Positions 52,998 to 60,763 of a stretch of DNA of 64,000 bases are shown one piece after another. This stretch comes from J029 sp964482495. Lineage in GTDB: Bacteria > Planctomycetota > UBA1135. The notes under the pieces are model-generated. The model was given only the letters and a program-made list of their open reading frames with translations. It was not told the DNA's origin and searched no databases. Each line of letters starts with the position of its first letter. Position 1 is the stretch's first letter. The position numbers and the translations under genes are program-made. The DNA lies in assembly GCA_964482495.1 (NCBI GenBank), contig CAYZXS010000018.1:7355-71354 (forward strand). Reading direction: 5' to 3'.

Positions 52998-54245
52998 TCA
53001 GGGAGTGGGGGAGACCAGCTGGCCGGGTACGACGCGATCAGCGCCGGAGGAGATCACCTGCATGCCGGCGAGCAGCGGGCCGCGCGCCAGCACGCGCTCG
53101 CTCTCGCTGTGGAGCAGCTGGACCTCGGCGCGGCGGACGCGGGCTTGGTCCCCGTGGCGCTCGATCACCGAGACCGACCACATGCCGCGTTCGCCGCGGC
53201 TGAGGGCCGAAGCCGGCAGCCAGTAGCCGCTGCCCTGACGCCGAATCGGCAGGGACAGGCTCAGGCTGCTGCCCGGGCTGAGGGCCGCCGTCTCCTCCAA
53301 TTCGAAGACGGCGGTGCGGGTGCGGGTGCGGGGGTCGACCTCGGGCAGCACCGCGCGCAGCGTCGCCGAGTGCTCGCTGGAGTCGCCGCTCAGCGGGTAG
53401 CGGTCGCCGGGGCGGAGGGAGTCCGCCAGCTCCGGGGCGACGCCGATGCGGGCTTCGAGCACCCCGGCCTCACGCAAGCGCAGCAGGGGCGCGCCGGCTT
53501 CGGTGACGGCGCCCTCGTCCAGGCTGCGGTCCAGGACCACGGCGTCGTACGGGGCGCGGAGCACGCAACGTTCGAGCTCCAGTCGCAGCAGCTCGAGTCG
53601 GGCGGCGAGTCCGTCGACCCGGGCGCGCTGCGCGGTGAGGCGCTCTGGCCGGGTGCCGGCCTCCAGCTCCGCCAGGGCCTGCTCCGCCGCTCGCCAGGTC
53701 GAGTCGGCGGCGCCGGCGCGGTAGCGGGCGCGGTCCCGCTCCTCCTCGGCCACGACCCCTTCCTGGTGCAGCTGGTGGCGGCGCCCGGCCTCGAGCTCGG
53801 CGAGCTTGGCCTGCGCCTGGAGCGCCGCAGCCTCGGCCCGCGCCGCGGCCACGGTCTGGGCCCGCGGTCCGGCCTCGAGCTCCGCCAGCACGGCCTCGGC
53901 CGCCGCCAGCTGTGCCTCGAGCTCCTTCGCCTGGAGGAGCAAGCGCGCCGAGTCGAGCAGCGCCAGCTCCTGGCCGGCGCGGACCCGGTCGCCCTCCTCG
54001 ACCCGGACCGCCTCGACGCGTCCGCCGCGTTCGAAGCCGAGCCGGGTCTCTCGCCGGGCCACCGCGCGGCCGGTGGCGGTCACCGCCTCGTCGAAGGAGT
54101 CGGCGGCCAGGACTTCGACCACCGGGACGGGCAGCGGCCGAGGCGGCGGCGGCGCAGCGGCGGCCCGGGTCTCGGGGAGGACCAGGAAGGCAGCCACGAT
54201 GCTGGCGGCGGCGACCGTGAGGAGGAGGGAGGAACGGAGCGTCAT
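52998..54245 (-). CDS. RND efflux membrane-fusion protein
   Basis: 415 residues. N-terminal hydrophobic segment (SLLLTVAAASIVAAFLVLP) anchors or exports it. Lipoyl half (FERGGRVEAVRVEEGDRVRAGQELALL), a long Ala/Glu/Arg-rich coiled-coil hairpin (residues 100-215), second lipoyl half (CVLRAPYDAVVLDRSLDEGAV), beta barrel and end domain. Partners the RND pump just downstream. A palindrome matching the TetR promoter operator lies five bases upstream of the start, so the TetR protein probably represses it. Confidence 0.9.
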   Translation of the reverse strand: MTLRSSLLLTVAAASIVAAFLVLPETRAAAAPPPPRPLPVPVVEVLAADSFDEAVTATGRAVARRETRLGFERGGRVEAVRVEEGDRVRAGQELALLDSARLLLQAKELEAQLAAAEAVLAELEAGPRAQTVAAARAEAAALQAQAKLAELEAGRRHQLHQEGVVAEEERDRARYRAGAADSTWRAAEQALAELEAGTRPERLTAQRARVDGLAARLELLRLELERCVLRAPYDAVVLDRSLDEGAVTEAGAPLLRLREAGVLEARIGVAPELADSLRPGDRYPLSGDSSEHSATLRAVLPEVDPRTRTRTAVFELEETAALSPGSSLSLSLPIRRQGSGYWLPASALSRGERGMWSVSVIERHGDQARVRRAEVQLLHSESERVLARGPLLAGMQVISSGADRVVPGQLVSPTP

Positions 54246-54249
54246 GTTT

Positions 54250-54262
54250 CGACGGAGCGTCA
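54250..54262 (-). promoter_or_regulatory. Predicted TetR operator at the efflux gene
   Basis: CGACGGAGCGTCA (plus strand), a near-palindrome, 11 of 13 identical to CGACGGTCCGTCA at the TetR promoter. It ends five bases from the fusion-protein start codon. Confidence 0.5.
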
Positions 54263-54284
54263 GTTAGAGTCCAAAAAAAGGGGC

Positions 54285-55043
54285 TCAGCGAGGGAAGCCG
54301 CTGGAGGCCGGGATGCGGCGCAGCTCCTCGGAGAAGAGCTGCTCCAGGATGCGGCTCTCGAGGGCCGGGTAGTCCAGGTCACCGGACAGCGGTCGCCAGC
54401 CGTAGCCGTCGAGCAGGAGCTGGCAATTGCGGCGCAGATTGAGGGACGGGTGCAAGTCCCCGAAGACCGAGCAGGCCGGGGTCGCGCCCAGGTGGCTCAG
54501 GATCAGCTTGTGGGTGCCGATGGACAGGCCCCAGAGCGCCAGCGTCAGGCCGTCGGGGCTGGTGTCCGGAGGCAGCTCCAGGTCACCGGCGGCGACGGCG
54601 TCGCGGACGATGCCGCTGGTCACGCCCTTGGCTTGTGCGTCCAAGGCGTCCATCGCCGCGCAGTGATCGGCGGCGGCGACGCCCTGGATGGGCTGACAAG
54701 TGAGCAGCATCATGGCCTGGTACTCCTCGGGTTGGAGCGCGGCGAAGACCTCCTCGGCCAGGCCGACCGCGGTCATGCGCTCCCGGGGGCGGCCGGGGAG
54801 GGCCGCGGCCCGCTCGAACATGCGGATGCGGCCGCGCATGTTGCGCACCGCCAGGCCGGCGACGACGTCGTCCTTGCTCCGGAAGTGCTGGTAGATCGTG
54901 CCCTTCGAGTACTCGGTGGCGGCGGCGAGCCGCTCCATGGTGAGGCCCTTCAGGCCGTCCTCGAGCAGCAGCGTGCGGGCGACGTCGAGGAGCATCTCCT
55001 CGCGCTGCTCGACCTCGCGCTGCTTCCGGGGGCTGGTGGCCAT
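54285..55043 (-). CDS. TetR-family transcriptional regulator
   Basis: 252 residues from ATG 55043; the longer frame from 55079 is rejected as its first codons form the promoter. N-terminal helix-turn-helix LTMERLAAATEYSKGTIYQHFRSKDDVVAGL is classic TetR. The ligand-binding domain is helical with Cys165-type residues. Upstream lie TTGACG-18-TATAGT and an operator in the spacer, so autoregulation is likely. Divergent to a small gene and first in an operon with the fusion protein and RND pump; it is the natural candidate to derepress the pump upon binding its ligand. Confidence 0.92.
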   Translation of the reverse strand: MATSPRKQREVEQREEMLLDVARTLLLEDGLKGLTMERLAAATEYSKGTIYQHFRSKDDVVAGLAVRNMRGRIRMFERAAALPGRPRERMTAVGLAEEVFAALQPEEYQAMMLLTCQPIQGVAAADHCAAMDALDAQAKGVTSGIVRDAVAAGDLELPPDTSPDGLTLALWGLSIGTHKLILSHLGATPACSVFGDLHPSLNLRRNCQLLLDGYGWRPLSGDLDYPALESRILEQLFSEELRRIPASSGFPR

Positions 55044-55049
55044 GCCGAA

Positions 55050-55079
55050 ACTATACGTCAAAAAACGACGGTCCGTCAA
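55050..55079 (-). promoter_or_regulatory. TetR-gene promoter TTGACG-18-TATAGT, leaderless
   Basis: -35 TTGACG (55074-55079), 18-base spacer, -10 TATAGT (55050-55055), six bases before ATG 55043. The best promoter in the window; start of transcription would coincide with the start codon. Confidence 0.65.
55066..55078 (-). promoter_or_regulatory. Predicted TetR operator in its own promoter
   Basis: CGACGGTCCGTCA (plus strand); the core GACGGTCCGTC is a palindrome overlapping the -35 and the spacer, so a bound repressor would block RNA polymerase. Repeated at 54250-54262. Confidence 0.55.
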
Positions 55080-55150
55080 ATTTTCTCCTCGATTCTCCGC
55101 CGCGGCCCATTTTCGCTTGCTCGGGCCTCTCGGGATGCCGCTATCGGGGC

Positions 55151-55495
55151 GTGTGGATCTTCACCCGATACGGTTACTTCGAGGCCTCCGCGCCGGCCTC
55201 CGCGGCCGCGGACCTGGGGCCAGTTCACCTGGCCTGCCGCCGCCGCAGCCACCTGATGAGCCTGCAGCGGGCTTATCCGTCGCTCCGGGCCCTGCCGGTC
55301 CGGGGCACACGCTCAGCTGGCTGGCACCTGGCAGTCCCGCGGCAGACCTGGGTCGACCTGTTCGCGGCGCTCGCGGCCGACCTGGACTACGAGGACTTCC
55401 GGCGCGGCGTCCGCGAGGCCGGCCACTGCGACCTCGCCTACTACGAGAAGCTGAACGAGGTCGCGGACGCGGTCGGTGAGTTGCAAGGGGCCTAG
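55151..55495 (+). CDS. Small conserved hypothetical protein
   Basis: 114 residues from GTG 55151. Starts MWIFTRYGYFEASA, which resembles a family of uncharacterised proteins that begin 'MW(I/L)FT..GF(F/Y)S' and in which two charged helices follow a beta domain; here LAVPRQTWVDLFAALAADLDYEDFR and the terminal YYEKLNEVADAVGELQ match that pattern. Function unknown. It lies between the divergent TetR gene and the convergent Ric gene and has no partner. A TATCGG sits only three bases before the GTG, too close to be a convincing promoter. Confidence 0.6.
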   Translation: MWIFTRYGYFEASAPASAAADLGPVHLACRRRSHLMSLQRAYPSLRALPVRGTRSAGWHLAVPRQTWVDLFAALAADLDYEDFRRGVREAGHCDLAYYEKLNEVADAVGELQGA

Positions 55496-55503
55496 CAGGC
55501 CCC
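55487..55503. repeat. Hairpin GGGGCCT-AGC-AGGCCCC between convergent genes
   Basis: Seven-bp stem with a 3-base loop spanning the stop of the small gene. No T run on either side, so at best a weak bidirectional terminator. Confidence 0.4.
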
Positions 55504-55512
55504 AGCCGCCGG

Positions 55513-56226
55513 CTAGAGGCCCATCAGGGCTCGGGTCCTCTTGTGGAGGACGTTGTTCTCCAGGTGGATGTGCTGGTGCATGTCCTTCTCCAGGTCCTGC
55601 AGGCCGGCGTAGAGGGCCTGGTAGGTGGTGCAGGCGCCCTCGGGCAGGGCGTACTCATGGCTGAGGCGGCGCAGCTCGCGCAAGGCGGCCCCGGCGTTGT
55701 CGTGCTCGGCCTCCATGACCGTCATCGGCCCCTCGGGGCCGGAGGGGCAGCCGACCGAGCCGCCGCCGCCGCCGCTGGGGGCGGCCAGTTCGCGGATCAT
55801 CGGGAACAGGATCTGCTCCTCCTTCTGCAAGTGCATGTCCAGCTCCTGGAACAGCGCGCCCATGGTGCGGCGGATCAGCTCGAGCTCGGGGTGGCGCTCG
55901 CCGTGCGCGTTGACGACCTTCTTGATCATGTCCCACAGCGCCGGCAGCGCGGTCTGGAGGTAGCTGTGGTGGCTGCCGACGATGTGGTCGATCAGCTCCG
56001 GGATCGGGGCCTCGGACCAATCCCGGTCGTCGCTGGCGCGCTCGAGGCCGGCCAGCTCGGCGAGGACCGCGTCCGGCATGGTGCCGGCGGCTTGGGCCGA
56101 CTCCGCCAGGCTGCGGTCGCCGCCGCAGCAGTAATCCATACCCAGGCGCTCGAAGACGCCGATCGAGGGCGGGAGGGCGACGGCGATCTCGCCGATCGGA
56201 GTGTCGGGGGTGAATTGAGCGGTCAT
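55513..56226 (-). CDS. ric: Iron-sulfur cluster repair protein (Ric/YtfE/ScdA family)
   Basis: 237 residues from ATG 56226, the first start after the -10. N-terminal DUF542 domain with the conserved Cys pair in GVFERLGMDYCCGGDRSL, then a hemerythrin-like four-helix bundle with di-iron ligands: HIVGSHHSYLQ, HPELELIRRTMG, HLQKEEQILFPMI, EAEHDNAGAAL and DMHQHIHLENNVLHKR. These proteins repair iron-sulfur centres damaged by nitric oxide or oxidants. Known homologues respond to nitrosative or oxidative stress; no NsrR or FNR box is evident here. The promoter is placed seven bases before the ATG. Confidence 0.92.
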   Translation of the reverse strand: MTAQFTPDTPIGEIAVALPPSIGVFERLGMDYCCGGDRSLAESAQAAGTMPDAVLAELAGLERASDDRDWSEAPIPELIDHIVGSHHSYLQTALPALWDMIKKVVNAHGERHPELELIRRTMGALFQELDMHLQKEEQILFPMIRELAAPSGGGGGSVGCPSGPEGPMTVMEAEHDNAGAALRELRRLSHEYALPEGACTTYQALYAGLQDLEKDMHQHIHLENNVLHKRTRALMGL

Positions 56227-56233
56227 GGCCCAG

Positions 56234-56261
56234 AAAATAGGTCCCTGCGACCCTCGTGCAA
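56234..56261 (-). promoter_or_regulatory. Promoter of ric, TTGCAC-16-TATTTT, leaderless
   Basis: -35 TTGCAC (56256-56261), 16-base spacer, -10 TATTTT (56234-56239), seven bases before ATG 56226. No Shine-Dalgarno. Confidence 0.5.
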
Positions 56262-56337
56262 GCCATAAATCCGCCATGGTTTCAGTGCCTAATTGGCCCT
56301 GGGCGGGCGCCAGCGGCCTGGAGGGCCCCAGCGGCCC

Positions 56338-57834
56338 CTAGAGCGGGTTGGCCTGGCCCCGCCAGCGCAGCTTCCGGAGCACGTCCGGGTGCAGCAGCGC
56401 CAGCACGGTCACGACCTCGAGCCGCCCGCACCACATCGCCACCACCAGGATCAGCTTCGAGGCGGAGTCGAAGCCGCCGAAGGTGCCCATCGGTCCGGTT
56501 GGCCCGAAGCCCGGGCCGATGTTGCCGAGACAGGCCAGCGCGGCCGAGAAGCCAGTCACCAGGTCGGCGCCGAGCAGCACCAGCAGGGTGCCGAAGACCA
56601 GGTAGCCGACCAGGTAGAGCGCCACCACGGTCAGCACCGCGCGCAGGATCGTTTCGGGGATCACCGCCCCCTTGTGGCGCACCGGGATCACCGCCCGCGG
56701 GTGCAGCACGCGCGTGATCTCGCGGTAGAGGAACTTCAGCGACACCAAGTGCCGGATCGACTTGGCGCCGCCCGCCGCCGAGCCAGCGCAGCCGCCGACC
56801 AGCATGACGAAGACCAGCATCGCCCTGGCGCCGTCAGCCCAGAGGTTGTAATCGGTGCTGGCGTAGCCCGTGCTCGAGATCAGGCTGGCGCACTGGAAGA
56901 GGGCCGTGCGCACCCCGGCCATCTGCGGCATCCCCTGGGCCAGGGTCAAGGCGACCCCGGCGGCGCCGAGGGCCGTGGCGATCAGGTAGAAGCGGACCTC
57001 GCCGTCCTGCAACACCTTCCACGGCCGGCCCGTGAAGCCGAGCCAGAGCAGCGGGAAGCTCATGCCGCTGAGCAGCATGAAGACGGTGATGATCCACTCG
57101 CCGACGGCGGGGTCGTAGCCGGGGAAGGCGGCGGCGTCGGCGTAGCCGGCGATCGAGGCGGAGTTGGGGCTGAAGCCGCCCGCCGGCATCGTCGTCAGCG
57201 CGTGGCAGGCGGAGTCGAAGAAGGGCATGCCCGCCATCAGGTAGAGCAGCGAGGCCTGCAGCACCGTCAGGAAGACGTAGAGGATCCAGATCCGCGTGGC
57301 GACGCCCTGGATCTTGGGCGCGATCGACTCGCTGGGCGCCGACGAGGCCTCGGCGAAGAAGAGCTGGCGGCCGCCGACGCCGAGGTGGGGCAGGACGACG
57401 ATGAACAGCGCGATCACGCCCACGCCCCCGAACCACTGGGTCATGGCCCGCCACAGGAACAGCGCCCGGTCCAGGCCCCAGTGCTGCTCGGTGAAGATGG
57501 TCGCGCCGGTGGTGGTGAAGCCCGACATCGACTCGAACAGGGCGTCGACCGGGGACAGGCCGACGAAGGCGTAGGGGATGGCGGCGAAGCTAGCGACGAC
57601 CAGCCAGGTGCAGGCCACCACCGCCAGGGCCTCGCTGCGGCGGAAGGACACCGCCTTGATCCGCCGCCGGCCCATCAGGGTGCCGAAGGCGAAGGCGGCC
57701 AGGCCGGCGGCGAGGAACTCGAGGGCCATGCGGTTGGCGCCGTCGACCAGCGCCAGCACCGCCGGGGGCAGGAAGGCGGGGCTGAAGGCCCTCAACAGCC
57801 GCCCGACCAGACCGAGGACCAGCGCCAGCCGCAT
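56338..57834 (-). CDS. trkH: Potassium uptake protein TrkH
   Basis: 498 residues with about ten membrane helices. Four pore-loop motifs for potassium selectivity are visible: ESMSGFTTTGATIF, TTMPAGGFSPNSAS, SLISSTGYASTDYN and LACLGNIGPGFGP. TrkH is the K+-conducting channel subunit, gated by TrkA. Start ATG 57834 lies four bases from the trkA stop, so the two are one operon. Length and motifs are ordinary. Confidence 0.95.
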   Translation of the reverse strand: MRLALVLGLVGRLLRAFSPAFLPPAVLALVDGANRMALEFLAAGLAAFAFGTLMGRRRIKAVSFRRSEALAVVACTWLVVASFAAIPYAFVGLSPVDALFESMSGFTTTGATIFTEQHWGLDRALFLWRAMTQWFGGVGVIALFIVVLPHLGVGGRQLFFAEASSAPSESIAPKIQGVATRIWILYVFLTVLQASLLYLMAGMPFFDSACHALTTMPAGGFSPNSASIAGYADAAAFPGYDPAVGEWIITVFMLLSGMSFPLLWLGFTGRPWKVLQDGEVRFYLIATALGAAGVALTLAQGMPQMAGVRTALFQCASLISSTGYASTDYNLWADGARAMLVFVMLVGGCAGSAAGGAKSIRHLVSLKFLYREITRVLHPRAVIPVRHKGAVIPETILRAVLTVVALYLVGYLVFGTLLVLLGADLVTGFSAALACLGNIGPGFGPTGPMGTFGGFDSASKLILVVAMWCGRLEVVTVLALLHPDVLRKLRWRGQANPL

Positions 57835-57838
57835 GCGC

Positions 57839-59188
57839 CTAGAGCTCGAAGCGCTGGAAGAAGCGCCGGGCCTTGTCCTCGTCCTCGCGGCTGCAGAAGA
57901 CCAACAGCCGGTCGCCGCCGCGGATCTCGTCGTCGCCCTGCGGGATGATGACCTGGCCCTCGCGCAGGATCGAGCCCACGATCGCGAACACCGGCGCGTG
58001 CATCTCGTGCAGCGGCTTGGGCTCGCGGTGCGCCGGCACCTCGAGCCGCAGCACCACGACGTCGCCGTGCTCGAGCTCGGCGATCAGGTCGGTGTGGGCG
58101 GCGGCGACGTTGCGCACCACCGAGTTGATGGCGGCGCCGCGCGCCGACCGCACGACGTCGATGCCGACCTTCTCGAACAGGCGCTCGTTGACCGGGTTGT
58201 CGGCCCGGGTGACGATCCGCGGCACGCCGAGGTGCTGCTTGGCGATCAGCGAGATCAGCAGGTTCTTCTCGTCGTTGCTGGTGACCGCCACCAGCACCGA
58301 GGTCTCGGCGATGTGCTCCTCCTCGAGCAGGTCCAGGTCGGTGCCGTCGCCGTACAGCACCATGCTCTGCAGCTTGGCCGAGATCTCCTCGCAGCGCTTG
58401 CGGTTGGAGTCGATCACCTTCAGGTCCCAGCCCGCTTCTTCCAGGCCCTTGGCCACGGCGAAGCCGACCACGCCGCCGCCGACCACCGTCGCCCGCCGCG
58501 ACTGGCGGCTGCTGGCGCCGGTCTTCAGGTAGCGGTGCAGCAGCCGGTTGATGCCGGCCAGCGTGCCCATGGCGGTGATCTGGTCGCCGGGCTGGAAGTG
58601 GGCCCGGCCGCTGGGGATGAAGGTCTCCTCGCCGCGCCGCGCCATGACCAGGACCACGCCCTTGGGCACGCCGATGTCCTTCAGCGGTCCGCTGGTGATG
58701 AAGGCGCCCTCCTCGATGGCGCGCCGCACCAGGCGCACCCGGCCGCCCTCGAAGGCCTCGACCTCGAGCGCCCCGGGCACCGCGACGATGCGCAGGATCT
58801 CGCGCGCCAGCCGCTGCGCCGGCAGCACCAGCGAGTCGATGCCCAGGGACGCGCCGAGGGCGCGCACGTCCTTCTCCGAGGTGCGGGCGCCGCGGCGGAA
58901 CAGGAAGGAGGTGGTGCGGCGGGCGCCCAGGCGCTTGGCCGTGACGCAGGCCACCAGGTTGCGCTCGTCCTCGGCGGCGCAGGCGATGAACAGCTCGGCG
59001 CGGGCGGCGTTGGCCTCCTGCAGCGACTCGGCGCTGGTCAGGTCGCCCATCACCAGCTCGGCGTCCAGCCGGTCCGCCTTCGGGTCCTTGGCCTCCTCGG
59101 GGAAGACCACGGTGACCTCGTGGTCGACCATCAGCGCTTCCGCCAAGCGGAAGGCGATCTCGTCTTCGCCGCCGATCAGGATCTTCAT
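57839..59188 (-). CDS. trkA: Trk system potassium uptake protein TrkA
   Basis: 449 residues: two RCK units, each a Rossmann plus a TrkA_C domain. The second has an intact nucleotide motif VVGGGVVGFAVAKGLEE, whereas the first starts MKILIGGEDEIAFRLAEAL and lacks the usual GxGxxG, so NAD binding at the first site may be altered. TrkA is the cytoplasmic gating ring for TrkH. Preceded by a TAGACT -10 candidate and by a disturbed G-rich region upstream. Confidence 0.94.
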   Translation of the reverse strand: MKILIGGEDEIAFRLAEALMVDHEVTVVFPEEAKDPKADRLDAELVMGDLTSAESLQEANAARAELFIACAAEDERNLVACVTAKRLGARRTTSFLFRRGARTSEKDVRALGASLGIDSLVLPAQRLAREILRIVAVPGALEVEAFEGGRVRLVRRAIEEGAFITSGPLKDIGVPKGVVLVMARRGEETFIPSGRAHFQPGDQITAMGTLAGINRLLHRYLKTGASSRQSRRATVVGGGVVGFAVAKGLEEAGWDLKVIDSNRKRCEEISAKLQSMVLYGDGTDLDLLEEEHIAETSVLVAVTSNDEKNLLISLIAKQHLGVPRIVTRADNPVNERLFEKVGIDVVRSARGAAINSVVRNVAAAHTDLIAELEHGDVVVLRLEVPAHREPKPLHEMHAPVFAIVGSILREGQVIIPQGDDEIRGGDRLLVFCSREDEDKARRFFQRFEL

Positions 59189-59262
59189 GACCGTTCGCGC
59201 TCGGGATGAGGGGCCGGGAGGACGGGCAGGAGGGCCCCGGCGGTGGCCCCGAGGGCCGGGCC

Positions 59263-59268
59263 AGTCTA
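59263..59268 (-). promoter_or_regulatory. Candidate -10 box (TAGACT) for trkA-trkH
   Basis: TAGACT on the minus strand about 75 bases before trkA, the same hexamer as before the PpiD-like gene. The -35 is weak. The sequence behind it runs into the low-complexity tract. Confidence 0.3.
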
Positions 59269-59300
59269 GATCCGGCCCCGGGGGATTACGAGCCGCGGCC

Positions 59301-59390
59301 GCCGCCGGGGGGGGCCCCCCCCCGCCCCCCGAGGGGGGGGGAGGGGTTTTCGCGGGGGGGGGGGGGGGGGGGGGGGGCGCGGGGGGGGGC
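59301..59390. repeat. Low-complexity poly-G/poly-C tract, probable sequencing or assembly artefact
   Basis: Runs of 8 G, 9 C, 6 C, 9 G, a single 24-G run (59354-59377) and another 9 G, interrupted by few bases. It is unlike any other part of the window. No known genetic element has this pattern; a poly-G base-calling artefact at a weak join is likely. Confidence 0.75.
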
Positions 59391-59404
59391 CGCGATGGAG
59401 CGGA

Positions 59405-60760
59405 TCAGTTGTTGACCCGGTTGCCGGAGTTCAGCTTGCCGAGGTTGCGCTTGGCGTCGCGGAGGGCGACCTGGATCAGTCCGCGCTCGTCCTCGCTGAG
59501 CTCGCCGGAGAGCATCGACTCGGCCCGGGCGATCGCCCCTTCGTAGAGGCCGCGGGCGCGGTCGTCGTCCTTCTTCAGGTAGTAGTGCAGGATCACCGCC
59601 AGGTCGTTCATCACCTGCGGGTGCTCGGGCTGCAGCTTCAGGGCCTGCTCGTACGCCTGCAGCGACAGCGCGGCCTGGCCGGTGTCGCGGTAGAAGAAGG
59701 CGAGGTTGTTCCAGGCCTCGGCGTCGCTCGGCGAGGCCTCGGTGACCCACTTGGCGATGGCGATGGCGGACTCGGCGTCGCGGCCCTCCCAGGCCTTGCC
59801 GCTGAACCACTTGATCTGGGCCAGGAAACCGGCGGCGCCCTCGCCCATGCCGGCGAGGCTGTTGCGCTGAGCGTTGCCGCCGTTGCCGGACAGGTAGCGG
59901 CCCCAGGCCTTGGCGGCGTAGCGGTAGACGCTGGCGGCGTCCTGGGTGCTGCCGGCGCCGGCGAGGCTGTTGCCCCAGGCGAAGGCGCCGTTGGCGAGGT
60001 AGAACCAGGACACGTCGTAGCCCGGGTTCAGCTCCACCGCCTGCTCGAAGTCGGCCTTGCAGGCGGCCCAGTACTCGGCCTTGGGGTCGCGCGAGAGGGT
60101 GTTGTAGGCCGCCAAGCCGCGGTACCAGGACAGCAGCGCCTGGTCGGCGCCAGGGCCTTGCTTCAGCTGGTCGATCAGCGCCGCGGCCTGCGGCTGCGGC
60201 AGCCAGCTCACCATGGCGCCGAGGTCGACTTGGGCGGCGTCGCGCTTCAGCGCCTCGGCCCAGGCGTCCTTGGCGGCCTCCATCTCGCCGAGGTAGACCT
60301 GGATCTCGCCCTGGCGCAGGCAGGCGGGCACCGCCTTGCGGTCCATCTTCATCGCCGCGGCGTAGACCTCCCCGGCGCGAGTCCAGAGCTCCTTCTGCTT
60401 GTTGCCGCCCGCCTTGCCGGCCTGGGCGGTGAGCACCCGGCCGTGCTGGAGGTGCAGGATCAGCGCCTTCGGGTGGTCCTTCAGGCCGCCCTCGACGGCT
60501 TCGAGCGACTGCTTCAGCGAGTCGGCGTTGAGCAGCGCCTCCGACCAGGCCTCGAAGGCCTCGGCCGGGGCCCCGCCGGCCTCGCAGGCCTCGCGAAGGG
60601 AGATGGCGGCGCCGAAGAAGGCCCCGGCGATGTCGAGCCCGGTGACCTTGCCAGCGGCGACGTCGGCCTCGACCTGGCGCAGCTCGGCGATGCCCTTCCG
60701 GGTCAGCTCTTCGGCGTCCTGCGGCAGGGCGCAGAGGAGGAGGAGGGGGGCGAGAAGCAT
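59405..60760 (-). CDS. Secreted/periplasmic TPR protein
   Basis: 451 residues. Hydrophobic leader (LLAPLLLLCALPQDAE) for export. About nine TPR-like helix pairs, e.g. LQHGRVLTAQAGKAGG, GEIQVYLGEMEAAKDAW, EAWNNLAFFYRDTGQAALSLQAYEQALKLQPEHPQVM, where the last is a near-canonical TPR. TPRs mediate protein-protein contacts; no catalytic domain is seen. It begins three bases after the larger TPR lipoprotein gene and shares its promoter, so the two probably act together. The 5' side of trkA and the artefact tract lie downstream of its stop. Confidence 0.82.
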   Translation of the reverse strand: MLLAPLLLLCALPQDAEELTRKGIAELRQVEADVAAGKVTGLDIAGAFFGAAISLREACEAGGAPAEAFEAWSEALLNADSLKQSLEAVEGGLKDHPKALILHLQHGRVLTAQAGKAGGNKQKELWTRAGEVYAAAMKMDRKAVPACLRQGEIQVYLGEMEAAKDAWAEALKRDAAQVDLGAMVSWLPQPQAAALIDQLKQGPGADQALLSWYRGLAAYNTLSRDPKAEYWAACKADFEQAVELNPGYDVSWFYLANGAFAWGNSLAGAGSTQDAASVYRYAAKAWGRYLSGNGGNAQRNSLAGMGEGAAGFLAQIKWFSGKAWEGRDAESAIAIAKWVTEASPSDAEAWNNLAFFYRDTGQAALSLQAYEQALKLQPEHPQVMNDLAVILHYYLKKDDDRARGLYEGAIARAESMLSGELSEDERGLIQVALRDAKRNLGKLNSGNRVNN

Positions 60761-60763
60761 GAT

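Noticed and set aside
55043..55079. Longer TetR start giving 12 extra residues
   Set aside because: Those codons contain the -35, spacer and -10 of the predicted promoter.
49959..55256. 1765-residue plus-strand frame across the efflux unit
   Set aside because: Shadow of three minus-strand genes (RND, fusion protein, TetR) that have strong motifs.
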